DNA from: Streptomyces sp. Edi4
Lineage (GTDB): Bacteria; Actinomycetota; Actinomycetes; Streptomycetales; Streptomycetaceae
Assembly: GCF_040253615.1 (NCBI RefSeq)
Contig: NZ_JBEJGY010000004.1
Location: 7,130,001-7,194,000 of the forward strand
Direction of reading: 5' to 3'
DNA: 64,000 bases
Shown: positions 8,014 to 19,356 of the stretch, one piece after another
Position numbering within the stretch: position 1 is the first letter of the stretch
Layout of the letters: every line of letters begins with the position of its first letter
Notes under the pieces: model-generated
The model's database searches: none
Seen by the model: only the letters and a program-made list of their open reading frames with translations
Told to the model about the DNA's origin: nothing
Made by a program: the position numbers and the translations under genes

Positions 8014-9204
8014 ATGCACCAGCCGACCCGGCGCACCCGACGAAGCGCGGCGGCCGTCGCGGTCCTCCTGCTCGCGGCCACGACAGGATGCGACGGCGGA
8101 CCGAAGGCCCCGCCCCGCCAGGACGCCCGGCGCTCCCCGGCCTCGGGCGCCGCGAACGCCCTACGCCCCTTCACTCTGGTCGCCACCGGCGACGTACTGC
8201 CCCACGACTCGACCATCGAGCGGGCCAAGTCCGACGCCGCGAACGGGAGTTACGACTTCCGGCCGATGCTCGCCGGGGTCAGGCCGGTCATCTCCCGCGC
8301 GGACCTGGCGATCTGCCACATGGAGACGGTGTACGGCCCGGACGAGGGCCCCTTCACGGGTTACCCCGCCTTCACCTCACCGCCGCAGGTGGCCGCCGCG
8401 CTCAAGGACACCGGGTACGACTCCTGCTCGACGGCCTCCAACCACAGCCTGGACGACGGCGCCGCCGGTGTGGCCCGCACGCTCAATGCCTTCGACAAGG
8501 CGGGCCTCTCGCACACGGGCTCCGGCCGCACCGCGCAGGAGTCGGCGCGGCCCGCGCTGATGCGGGCGGGCGGCGCGCGGGTCGCCCAGCTCGCCTACAC
8601 CTACGACACCAACGGCTACCCCATGCCCGCGGGCCAGCCGTGGGCGGTCCACCTCATCGACCAGAAGAAGATCATCGCGGACGCCCGGGCGGCCCGCGCG
8701 GCGGGCGCCGACGTCGTGGTGGTCAGCATCCACTGGGGGACCGAATGGCAGACCGAACCGGACGAGCGACAGCTCACCCTCGGCAGGGCGCTCACCGCGT
8801 CCAGGTCCGGTGGCCGCCCCGACATCGACCTGATCCTCGGCACCCACGCGCACATCCCGCAGGCGTACGAGAAGGTCAACGGGGTCTGGATCGTGTACGG
8901 GGAGGGCGACCAGATCGCGGGGGAGATGTTCAACGAGTCGGGGGAGCGCGACGAGCGGGGCAACATGAGCTCGATCGCCCGCTTCACCTTCGTCCCGCCG
9001 CGCACCCCCAAGGCGCGCTGGGAGGTCAGCAGGGCCGAGTTCATCCCGCAGTGGATCGACGTCGACCGGGGCCGCGTCCTGAACCTGCCCGAGGCGCTGG
9101 CCGCGTCACCCGGCCGTGAGGACTACGCCGAGGCCGAGGACGAGATCCGCACCGCGGTCCTGAGCCGGGGCGCGGCGAAGGACGGCCTGACGATGTCCCA
9201 CTGA
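8014..9204 (+). CDS. CapA-family lipoprotein (metallophosphatase fold)
   Basis: The 396-residue protein has a basic N-terminus (TRRTRR), a hydrophobic helix and a weak lipobox ending LAATTGC, giving lipidated Cys26. The rest is a CapA domain: FTLVATGDVLPHD at about 52-64 and conserved ADLAICHMETV, SNHSLDDG, VSIHWGTEWQ and LILGTHAHIPQ, which supply the Asp, Asn and His ligands of the calcineurin-like fold. The family is named for poly-gamma-glutamate capsule assembly; no capB/capC genes are nearby, so the role here is envelope-related but undefined. ATG 8014 places the signal peptide correctly; longer forms add junk. Confidence 0.85.
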   Translation: MHQPTRRTRRSAAAVAVLLLAATTGCDGGPKAPPRQDARRSPASGAANALRPFTLVATGDVLPHDSTIERAKSDAANGSYDFRPMLAGVRPVISRADLAICHMETVYGPDEGPFTGYPAFTSPPQVAAALKDTGYDSCSTASNHSLDDGAAGVARTLNAFDKAGLSHTGSGRTAQESARPALMRAGGARVAQLAYTYDTNGYPMPAGQPWAVHLIDQKKIIADARAARAAGADVVVVSIHWGTEWQTEPDERQLTLGRALTASRSGGRPDIDLILGTHAHIPQAYEKVNGVWIVYGEGDQIAGEMFNESGERDERGNMSSIARFTFVPPRTPKARWEVSRAEFIPQWIDVDRGRVLNLPEALAASPGREDYAEAEDEIRTAVLSRGAAKDGLTMSH

Positions 9205-9231
9205 CCGGGCCCCGCCGGACCGGCGCCGCGG

Positions 9232-9711
9232 CTACGGCACCACGGTGACCGGCCAGCGGCCCGCCTTCACCAGGCGCACCGCCACCGACCCGATGATGCG
9301 GTGCCCCGCCGACTCCGACGCGCCGACCACCACCGCGTCCGCCGTGAGCTCGTCGGCCGCGGTCACCAGGCCGGAGTAGGGATCGCCGCGGAAGGTGTGG
9401 AACTCCCAGCGCACGTCCCAGATGCCCCGCAGCCGCTCCGCCGCCTGCCTGATCTCGGCGGCCAGGCCCTCGGCGATCTCGCCGGTCGTGTCGGCGACGG
9501 GCGCACCGAGCGCCGCGCCCGCCGGCAGCACGGGCTGGACGTAGACGAGGGCGAGCAGGGCGTTCTGGCGCCGGGCCAGACCACTGGCGTACGCCGCGGC
9601 TCTGAGGGAGGAGTCCGAGCCGTCGACGCCTGCGACGATCACCTTGGGACCGTCGGTGCCGCGTTCGAAGCGCTGGGACTCGGGGTGGGGCTGGGGCCGC
9701 TGCTCTGTCAC
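9232..9711 (-). CDS. Universal stress protein (UspA family)
   Basis: The 159-residue single-domain protein has the first beta-strand and loop KVIVAGVDGSDSS (23-35) and a C-terminal ATP-loop region VVVGASESAGHRIIGSVAV followed by PVTVVP. The canonical ATP motif G-x2-G-x9-G-S/T is altered: the second glycine is Glu and the spacing is two residues shorter, so nucleotide binding may be weak. It diverges from lysX. Confidence 0.88.
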   Translation of the reverse strand: MTEQRPQPHPESQRFERGTDGPKVIVAGVDGSDSSLRAAAYASGLARRQNALLALVYVQPVLPAGAALGAPVADTTGEIAEGLAAEIRQAAERLRGIWDVRWEFHTFRGDPYSGLVTAADELTADAVVVGASESAGHRIIGSVAVRLVKAGRWPVTVVP

Positions 9712-9769
9712 GCCCCGAGGCTAACGGGCCGGGCGGCGCTTCCGACAGGCGGCCCGGCCCCGGCCTCCC

Positions 9770-9782
9770 TAGAGTGCTGAGC

Positions 9783-9783
<1 letters not shown>
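9770..9783 (+). promoter_or_regulatory. Leaderless-type -10 box of lysX
   Basis: TAGAGT (9770-9775) is followed by 7 nt and the ATG at 9783. This favours 9783 over the in-frame GTG at 9774, which would sit inside the -10 box. Confidence 0.55.
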
Positions 9784-13052
<3,269 letters not shown>

Positions 13053-13207
13053 GCGTGCCCGGGCGGCGCCGTACCCGGGGGGCCGCGCGAGCAGTACCGC
13101 CGGATGACTCCATTCGTGCCGGTGTGGCGGGAGTGCTGACGTTTCGCGGGCCCCGCCACGGCCGGAACGGCCTAATGTGCCGCCATGACGAACAAAAGAC
13201 GTATGTC

Positions 13208-14053
13208 ATGAAAAGGGATCAGATGGTCCCCAGTCGGCGGACACTGCTCCGCGTCACCGCCTGTCTCGGCGCCGCCGCGGCGGTACGCCTGCTCACGCCC
13301 GAGGACGCACCGGCCCCGCCGCCCACACCCCGGGCCGCCCCCGCCGGCGGCCCCCCGGCCGCCGCGGCCCGTCCACGCGCCAGCGCGTACCGCCTGGAGC
13401 CCATGACCGCCTACACGCCGCCGCGCTACCACACCGCGCTGCCGCCGGTGCGCTCCAGACCGTTTCTGAGCATGCCCCAGCTGGGGGAGCGCTCGATGGT
13501 GCTCACCTTCGACGACGGGCCCGACCCGCGCTACACCCCCGGCATCCTCAAGACCCTGCGCGAGCACGACGTGCGCGCGGTGTTCTTCCTGTGCGGCGAG
13601 ATGGCGACCGACAACCGGGACCTGCTGCGCGAGATGCGTGACGACGGGCACGTCATCGGCAACCACACCTGGACCCACCCCCAGCTCAACCTGACGGCCC
13701 CCGCCGCGATCCGCTCCGAGATCGGCCGCACCAGCGAGGTCATCGAGCAGGCCACCGGCGAGGCGCCGCAGTGGTTCCGCGCGCCGTACGGGGCGTGGAA
13801 CCGCAACGTGTTCGAGATCCAGGCCGAGATGGGCATGGAACCGCTCGCCTGGACCGTCGACACCCTGGACTGGACCACCCCCGGCACCGCCGCCATCATC
13901 CGCCGGGTCCTGGACGGCGCGGCGCCCGGCGTCGTGGTGCTCTCGCACGACGCGGGCGGCGACCGCTCGCAGAGCGTGGCGGCGCTGCGCACGTATCTGC
14001 CCCAACTCCTGTCCCAGGGCTATGCGTTGAAGGTTCCGCCGCGCCGCAGGTGA
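13208..14053 (+). CDS. Tat-exported polysaccharide deacetylase (NodB homology domain)
   Basis: The 281-residue protein has a twin-arginine signal (SRRTLLRVTACLGAAAA), a Pro/Ala-rich linker to about residue 60 and a NodB domain. Catalytic motifs are present: TFDDGPDPRYT near 99-109 (base and metal Asp), HTWTHPQL near 153-160 (metal His pair) and RAPYG near 192. It would remove N-acetyl groups from an extracellular polymer such as peptidoglycan or chitin-like glycan (CE4 family). The ATG at 13223 has the better ribosome site (AAAGGGATCAG) and leaves the Tat signal intact; 13208 is kept as the longer form. Confidence 0.88.
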   Translation: MKRDQMVPSRRTLLRVTACLGAAAAVRLLTPEDAPAPPPTPRAAPAGGPPAAAARPRASAYRLEPMTAYTPPRYHTALPPVRSRPFLSMPQLGERSMVLTFDDGPDPRYTPGILKTLREHDVRAVFFLCGEMATDNRDLLREMRDDGHVIGNHTWTHPQLNLTAPAAIRSEIGRTSEVIEQATGEAPQWFRAPYGAWNRNVFEIQAEMGMEPLAWTVDTLDWTTPGTAAIIRRVLDGAAPGVVVLSHDAGGDRSQSVAALRTYLPQLLSQGYALKVPPRRR

Positions 14054-14057
14054 ACGC

Positions 14058-14087
14058 CCGGGCGGCAGCCACGAAGGCGCCGCCCGG
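14058..14087. terminator. Weak hairpin between convergent deacetylase and sortase genes
   Basis: CCGGGCGGC (14058-14066) pairs with GCCGCCCGG (14079-14087) across a 12-nt loop. There is no U-tract. Confidence 0.35.
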
Positions 14088-14141
14088 CCGCCGGGACCCA
14101 CGTGCGTGCCGGGCCCACGTGACGCGGCCTACGCGCCGGCT

Positions 14142-14804
14142 CTACTTGACGGACACGAGGCGGGCGAAGGCCACGACGTTCCCGTCGTACCCCCGGGCCC
14201 GCGAGAAGCCCCCGCCGCAGGTGATCACCCGCAGCTCCGGGTGCCCGGTGTCGCCGTACACCCGGGCGCCCGGGAAGGTCTCCTTGGAGAAGACCTCGAC
14301 GCCGTAGACCTCGAACACTGCGGTGCGGCCGTCGAAGCGGGCCACGTCGATGTGGTTGCCCTTCTGGAGCGAGCCGAGCCCGTAGAAGACGGCCGGGCCC
14401 TTCATGTTGTCGACGTGGCCGACGATCACCGATGTGCCGCGCATGCCCGGAGCCACGCCGTTCTGGTACCAGCCGGCCAGGTTCGGGTCCTGCGGCGGGG
14501 GCGCCTGTACCCAGCCCTGCGCGTCGGTGCCGACGTCCATCAGCGGCGCGTCCACGTTGATCGCCTCGATCCGCACCCGGGAGGCCGGGGCGAAGGGGAG
14601 CGGTTCAACCGTGCCCGCCGCCGCGGGCGCGGGGCCGCCGCTCCTGGAACTGCTGGTCAGCGCCGCCGCCGCGGCCGGCTGCGGCGGGCCCATCGTCACA
14701 TCCGCGCCGTTCTTCATCAGCGCGATGCCGGTCAGCATCACCAGGGCCAGAGCCCCCCACGGGGAACGCCTGCGACGCTCCATGCCGCTGTCTTCATGCG
14801 CCAT
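14142..14804 (-). CDS. Class F sortase
   Basis: The 220-residue transpeptidase has a short basic N-terminus, one membrane anchor (about 16-31), an Ala/Ser/Pro linker and a sortase beta-barrel. The catalytic residues are His130 (VIVGHVDNMKGP), Cys196 (LRVITCGGGF) and Arg204 (SRARGYDGN), in the order and spacing of class E/F enzymes. Sortases join secreted proteins to the wall by cleaving a C-terminal signal. The next two genes encode secreted proteins with matching C-terminal signatures and are candidate substrates. ATG 14804 follows GAAGAG; longer readings lack a good start. Confidence 0.9.
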   Translation of the reverse strand: MAHEDSGMERRRRSPWGALALVMLTGIALMKNGADVTMGPPQPAAAAALTSSSRSGGPAPAAAGTVEPLPFAPASRVRIEAINVDAPLMDVGTDAQGWVQAPPPQDPNLAGWYQNGVAPGMRGTSVIVGHVDNMKGPAVFYGLGSLQKGNHIDVARFDGRTAVFEVYGVEVFSKETFPGARVYGDTGHPELRVITCGGGFSRARGYDGNVVAFARLVSVK

Positions 14805-15136
14805 CGTCTCTTCGTCAACTCCTTCGCCGTCCACCCTCAGCGCGCCTCCGAGCACCGTAAGGGCGCCTCGGCCGCCCGGCGATCGGAGGGCGGCGAACGG
14901 GTGCACGTCCAGCGGGCCTGACCCATCCGGGTAACGCGGCGCCGAAAATGATCTGACGCCCTGTGACCTGCGGGTCCGTCAGATCCCGGGGCCGAACGGG
15001 GGTCACGCGGTTCACCAGGGTGGATGAGCGCCGAAATGCGGCTTGTATGACCGGCGGCGAGGGTTCGACATGGGAGGCGTACTCGTCGATCATCCCGGGG
15101 CACGGCTCCGGGGCGTCCTCCCATGGAGGTTCAACG

Positions 15137-15625
15137 ATGCGTGCTTCACGCGCTCTCACGGTGGCGCTCGCGGCGGGCGCCGCGATCGCCTTCGCCGCCC
15201 CGGTGGCCGTCGCAGGGGGCCCGTCGTCCGGCGGTCCGACCAGTGTCGAGGTCGACCCCTCCGCGGTCCACCAGGGCGCCACCCTCAGGATCACCGCAAG
15301 GGGCTGCCAGAACGGCGGCAGAGTCAGCTCGAACGCCTTCGACGAGGTCCACCTGTCGTCGGGCGACATCAACTACGCGACCGCCCGGATCCACGACCAC
15401 ACGACGCCGGGCACCTACAGCCTCGCGGTCAAGTGCAACGACAACGACCGCGTGGCGACGCGCAGTTTCCGGGTCCTCGAAGGCCGGGGCGCCGACGGCG
15501 GACTCGGCGGCGCCGCGGGCCCGACCGACACCGAGATGGCGGTCGGCGGCGCGCTCGCCGGTACGGCCGCGATCGGCGGCACGCTGTTCGTCGCCCGCCG
15601 CCGGCGCATGGGCGTAGGGGTCTGA
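15137..15625 (+). CDS. Secreted Ig-like surface protein with tripartite C-terminal signal (paralogue A)
   Basis: The 162-residue protein has a signal peptide (1-26, ending AVAG), a beta-sandwich region with two cysteines (Cys57 and Cys100, probably a disulphide) and a C-terminal tail of GGLGGAAG (121-128), Asp-Thr at 131-132, a hydrophobic helix (134-153) and RRRR. It lacks LPxTG. The fold pattern (GAxLxITAxGC, NAFDEV, YSLAVKC) matches the product of the convergent gene 15741-16289, so the two are paralogues. The start is fixed by GGAGG 9 nt upstream. It lies next to the class F sortase and is a possible substrate. Confidence 0.8.
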   Translation: MRASRALTVALAAGAAIAFAAPVAVAGGPSSGGPTSVEVDPSAVHQGATLRITARGCQNGGRVSSNAFDEVHLSSGDINYATARIHDHTTPGTYSLAVKCNDNDRVATRSFRVLEGRGADGGLGGAAGPTDTEMAVGGALAGTAAIGGTLFVARRRRMGVGV

Positions 15626-15655
15626 CCGGACGAACCTCCCGGAAGGATCCCGCGG

Positions 15656-15697
15656 CCCCTCGCCCCCGAGTCCTGGCCAGGACTCGGGGGCGAGGGG
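15656..15697. terminator. Perfect 21-bp inverted repeat, bidirectional terminator
   Basis: Bases 15656-15676 and 15677-15697 are exact reverse complements with no spacer, followed by TTT on the plus strand. It lies between two convergent paralogous genes and would stop transcription from both sides. Confidence 0.85.
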
Positions 15698-15740
15698 TTT
15701 CCCGGGTGCCGCGCCCACGGGTCCTGGAGCGTCGCGGTGC

Positions 15741-16289
15741 TCAGTGCCGCCGTCCGGTGGAGCGCCGGCGCAGCGCGTAGAAGGCGCCGCCGCCGGCCAG
15801 CGCGATCAGGCAGGCGCCGACCGTGAGTTGGACCGTGTCGAGCTCGCCGCCCGCGCTGCCGCCGAGCCCGCCTCTGACGCCGAGCGGGGAGGTGATGGTG
15901 GGCCGGACGGTCGGTCGCACGGTCGGTCGCACGGTGGAGCTGGTGGTCGGCGCGCCACCGGCGATCGTGAGCTGCGTGGTGGCGCGCACGCTGTCGCAGG
16001 AGAACGTCACGGTGTAGGAGGCGCCCCGTCTGGCGCCCGGGTCGACCGTCGCGTTCCTCGAACTGTCCTTGGGGATGATCACGGTGTCGAAGACACCGGA
16101 GGAGGCGGTGGCGTCGCCCGAGCAGCCGATGGCGTTGAGGGTGACCTGCCCGCCGGGCGCGATCACCGACGGGGTCACGCTGAAGGCGGGCGGCGCGGTG
16201 GCGCCGGTGGCGGCCACGGCGGTGGACGGGGCGAGCGTCAGCGCGCCGGCGCCGATGAGTGCGGCGGATGCGATGCGTATCGCGCCCAT
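15741..16289 (-). CDS. Secreted Ig-like surface protein with tripartite C-terminal signal (paralogue B)
   Basis: The 182-residue protein has a signal peptide (1-27), a two-cysteine beta-sandwich (Cys56 and Cys98; GQVTLNAIGC, GVFDTV, YTVTFSC), a stalk with three exact VRPT units (120-131), then GGLGGSAGG (140-148), Asp-Thr at 151-152, a hydrophobic helix (153-172) and RRRSTGRRH. The same elements in the same order occur in paralogue A at 15137. No LPxTG motif is present. ATG 16289 is preceded by GGAGGA; upstream in-frame codons do not look coding. Confidence 0.8.
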   Translation of the reverse strand: MGAIRIASAALIGAGALTLAPSTAVAATGATAPPAFSVTPSVIAPGGQVTLNAIGCSGDATASSGVFDTVIIPKDSSRNATVDPGARRGASYTVTFSCDSVRATTQLTIAGGAPTTSSTVRPTVRPTVRPTITSPLGVRGGLGGSAGGELDTVQLTVGACLIALAGGGAFYALRRRSTGRRH

Positions 16290-16471
16290 GGTCGGTCCTC
16301 CGGTCCCCGAGGAGCACTGCGGAACCTGATTCCACATGGGGGGTGATGCACCTCGATGCCCGAAACGCTAGGAGGCGACCCGGTGTGTCGCGATCGCTGT
16401 CCGGCGAATGGGGCATCGAGGTCCCCCGCCCGGCCGAGCGGGTCCGTCGCCGACGGTCGGCCGATGCCGGG

Positions 16472-17236
16472 TCAGCCGATACCGGGGAACAGATCGAGGA
16501 AGGGCCCCGCCGTGGCCGAGATGCCCCGTCCGAAGGGGGCGTCGAAATCCCAGATCAAGAAGAGCAGGAACGCGATCAGGGCACTGAAGAGCCCGGCCAG
16601 GAGCATTTCCCGCCAGCTGCGCCTGATCTTCAGGGTGAAGATCAGGCCGACGGTGACGAGCGCCCCGGTGATCAATCCGAACCAGACGACCCCGGGCATG
16701 GTGGCCCCGGCCCCCTGGCCTCGGGCGGTGCGGGCGGCGTCCACGGCGCCCACCTGGTCGACCAGCGGCTGGTAGGCCTGATTCTCGTAGTCGTTCGCGG
16801 GGTGATAGTCCGTCACGTCGCGGCGGATGGTCTCCAGCTTCTGCGCGCTCTCGTCGGTGAGATCGCCGTGCTTGGCCATGTGGTTCCACTCGGTGTGCAC
16901 CACATAGGAGGCGTACGCCTCGACGTCGGCCCGCGTCTTGTCGCGCACCGGCGCCGGGTACACCTGGACGCGCTGGCTGATCTCGTGCAGGGCCTGCGCC
17001 TCCTGCTGCACATCGGCCTGCGCGGCCCCGCGCCCCTCCCAGACGCCCGCGATGGCGAGGCCGAGGACGATGGCGTACACCACGCCGATCATCATCGTCA
17101 TGTACTCGATGACGTCCGGGGTGTCGGAGCGGTCGTCGTTGTCCGGGTCGACCCGGCGGTTGCTGAACAGAGTGATGGTGAGCACGACCGCACATGCGGC
17201 GGCCATCGCGATGACCAGGACGAGCCAGTCGGACAA
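16472..17236 (-). CDS. DUF4239 (bestrophin-like) membrane protein
   Basis: The 254-residue protein has two N-terminal helices (about 2-24 and 44-66), a helical soluble middle (about 68-170) rich in Glu, Gln and His, and two C-terminal helices (about 182-203 and 210-231). This 2 + 2 arrangement and the GVVYAIVLGLAIAGVWE segment fit the DUF4239 family, sometimes labelled bestrophin-like; its function is not established. It lies 27 bp downstream of the proline-rich protein gene and is probably co-transcribed with it. Confidence 0.8.
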   Translation of the reverse strand: MSDWLVLVIAMAAACAVVLTITLFSNRRVDPDNDDRSDTPDVIEYMTMMIGVVYAIVLGLAIAGVWEGRGAAQADVQQEAQALHEISQRVQVYPAPVRDKTRADVEAYASYVVHTEWNHMAKHGDLTDESAQKLETIRRDVTDYHPANDYENQAYQPLVDQVGAVDAARTARGQGAGATMPGVVWFGLITGALVTVGLIFTLKIRRSWREMLLAGLFSALIAFLLFLIWDFDAPFGRGISATAGPFLDLFPGIG

Positions 17237-17263
17237 GGGGGGCCTCTCAGAAAATGCGGGGGC

Positions 17264-17854
17264 TCAGCGCGAGCGGGAGCCGGAGCGGGTGCGCAGCAGG
17301 GCCGCGCCGAGCACGGCGGGCGCGGTGATGAGCAGCGTCAGGGTGACGGGGGAGAGCTGGGGCGCGGGCTTCATGCGCGGCGGCATCCGGTAGGCGCGCG
17401 GGGTCAGCCGGTGGGGAGCAGGCGGCCCCGGGCGCGGCACCGCGGAGGGCGCGGGCGGGGCTGGTGGCACGGCCGGCGCCGACGGTGGCGCGGGGGGAGC
17501 CGCAGGCGCGGGCGTGGCCGGCCGGTGGACCACCGGGGGCGGGGCGGGGACGGGCGGCACGGGGCGCGGCGGCGTGGGCCGGGGCGCGGGCGGTACCGGC
17601 GGCGGTGGCGGGGTCACGGGCGGCGGAGGCGCGGGCACCCGGGTGGGCGAGGGCCTGGGGTGGCGCGGCCAGGGCGGGAAGGGGCAGTGGGCGTGGCCCG
17701 AGCCCGCGACCGCCCAGGGCGAGCCACCCGCGCTGCCCTGCGAGACGGAGGCGTACGCACAGGCGTCGGCCCGCGCGGCCGGTGCCGGTGCGGCCAGGAG
17801 CGCGGTGAAGGCCATGGCGGCGAACAGCCGCCCGGCTGGGTGTCGTCCTTGCAC
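17264..17854 (-). CDS. Proline-rich secreted, membrane-anchored surface protein
   Basis: From GTG 17854 the product has 196 residues: a signal peptide (to about ARADA at 27-31), two Cys (32 and 57) in a short folded segment, about 100 residues of Pro/Ala/Val repeats (PPPVTPPPPP, PAPPA types) that would span the cell wall, and a C-terminal helix (about 170-188) followed by RTRSGSRSR. The start is uncertain because no clear ribosome site is present; the internal Met at 14 leaves a weak signal peptide. Function unknown; the architecture resembles wall-spanning stalk proteins. Confidence 0.6.
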   Translation of the reverse strand: MQGRHPAGRLFAAMAFTALLAAPAPAARADACAYASVSQGSAGGSPWAVAGSGHAHCPFPPWPRHPRPSPTRVPAPPPPVTPPPPPVPPAPRPTPPRPVPPVPAPPPVVHRPATPAPAAPPAPPSAPAVPPAPPAPSAVPRPGPPAPHRLTPRAYRMPPRMKPAPQLSPVTLTLLITAPAVLGAALLRTRSGSRSR

Positions 17855-18080
17855 TCGGTGATCATCGGGCCATCGGGGCCCGCTCCGTGGGGCAGGCGGA
17901 CCGATTCGCCTGATGGAAGGAGTTACCGGCTCTCCCCGGTCACCACGTTGACCGGCTGTTCGGGTTCGTCGCGAAAATTTCCGGCCCCGCGTTGAGCACA
18001 CCGCCACCCGCCGCCCGTACTCAAGGCCATCAACCGGTGCCACCGGCGCCCCAACATCCTTACGGACAACAGGAGTTGAC

Positions 18081-19091
18081 ATGACCACCTGGCGCAGCGC
18101 GGCGCTCGCGGCAGCGGCGGCAGCAGTACTGGCACTGACCGCGACGGCCTGCGGCCAGGACAAGGGCAGCGCCTACGGCAGCGGCGGCGGACAGCCGGTC
18201 GCCAACGCGGGCAGCGCCACGGCCTCGGCGGGCGACGGCTACGGATCGGCCGGCGCCTACGGGCAGGCGGGCGGCGCGGTGTCCGCCGCCAAACAGGCCG
18301 GGCAGCTGACCGTCACCGACACCAAGGACCTCGGCAAGGTCGTCACCGACAACGCCGGGTTCACCCTCTACCGCTTCGACAAGGACACCGCGAGTCCTCC
18401 CGCCTCCCGGTGCGACGGCGACTGCGCCAAGACCTGGCCGGCGGTGCCCGCCGACGGTGTCACCGCAGCGCCCGGCACCGGCCAGTCCGAGCTCGGCTCG
18501 CTCACCCGCGCCGACGGGACCAAACAGCTCACCATCGGGGGCTGGCCGATGTACCGCTACGCCAAGGACACCAATCCGGGCGACACCAACGGGCAGAATG
18601 TGGGCGGCACTTGGCACGCGGCGGCGCCCGACGGCAAGAAGGCGTCGGCCGCTGTGCCCGCAGCGCCTGCCGCGTCGGCCGCGGCGCCCGCAGCGTCACC
18701 TGCCGCGTCACCCGCCGCGTCCCAGGACCTGCCCGGTCTCTCGGTCCGCAAGGACCCCACGCTCGGGGACGTCATCGTGGACGGCAGGGGCATGACCGTC
18801 TACCGGTTCAAGAAGGACTCCGCCTGGCCCATGAAGTCGGCCTGCGTCGACGCCTGTCTGCGGAAGTGGCCGGCGGTGGCGCCGGTGGAGAAGAAGAACA
18901 CCCAGGGCATCGCCCTCAAAGGCTTCGTGACCTTCGACCGGCCCGACGGCGTCAAGCAGCAGTCCATCACCTGCTGGCCCGTCTACACCTTCTCCGGCGA
19001 CACCAAGCCCGGCGACACCAACGGCCAGGGCATGGGCGGCACCTGGTACGCCGTGTCGCCCGAGGGAAAGCTCGTCGGCGCGCCCAAGTAG
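18081..19091 (+). CDS. COG4315-type lipoprotein with repeated secreted-repeat (Lipoprotein_15) domains
   Basis: The 336-residue lipoprotein has a signal peptide and lipid-attachment Cys24 (LTATAC). Two tandem copies of the same module follow, separated by an Ala/Ser/Pro linker (about 190-215). Each copy has a first half with (T/M)(L/V)YRF and a C-x3-C-x2-W pair and a second half with W-P-x-Y and the shared GDTNGQ-GGTW signature. These secreted repeats are of unknown function and are often found with redox or electron-transfer proteins. AGGAG 7 nt upstream fixes the start. Confidence 0.85.
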   Translation: MTTWRSAALAAAAAAVLALTATACGQDKGSAYGSGGGQPVANAGSATASAGDGYGSAGAYGQAGGAVSAAKQAGQLTVTDTKDLGKVVTDNAGFTLYRFDKDTASPPASRCDGDCAKTWPAVPADGVTAAPGTGQSELGSLTRADGTKQLTIGGWPMYRYAKDTNPGDTNGQNVGGTWHAAAPDGKKASAAVPAAPAASAAAPAASPAASPAASQDLPGLSVRKDPTLGDVIVDGRGMTVYRFKKDSAWPMKSACVDACLRKWPAVAPVEKKNTQGIALKGFVTFDRPDGVKQQSITCWPVYTFSGDTKPGDTNGQGMGGTWYAVSPEGKLVGAPK

Positions 19092-19121
19092 CCCTGGGTT
19101 CCCCCTCGTCGACGCTCGTTC

Positions 19122-19154
19122 GCCCGGCACCGCGACCCCCGCGCGGTGCCGGGC
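19122..19154. terminator. Hairpin terminator after the repeat lipoprotein gene
   Basis: A perfect 13-bp stem (19122-19134 with 19142-19154) closes a 7-nt loop, 31 bp after the stop codon. Confidence 0.7.
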
Positions 19155-19356
19155 CTACGCGTGTGTCCACCCACCGGTACGCTTGCGCCGGTCGCCACGG
19201 CTGCCCGTACGATGTGGCGCACATGCCCTGGGCCTGTGACCAAGAACGGACGAGCATTTTCCGTTTTTACTCGCTCTCCCGGCGGACGATCAGTAGCCTC
19301 AGGCGCAAACAATGGTCATGGTCATGGCCTCCTGCGGCGACTTGTTGGAGACATTG

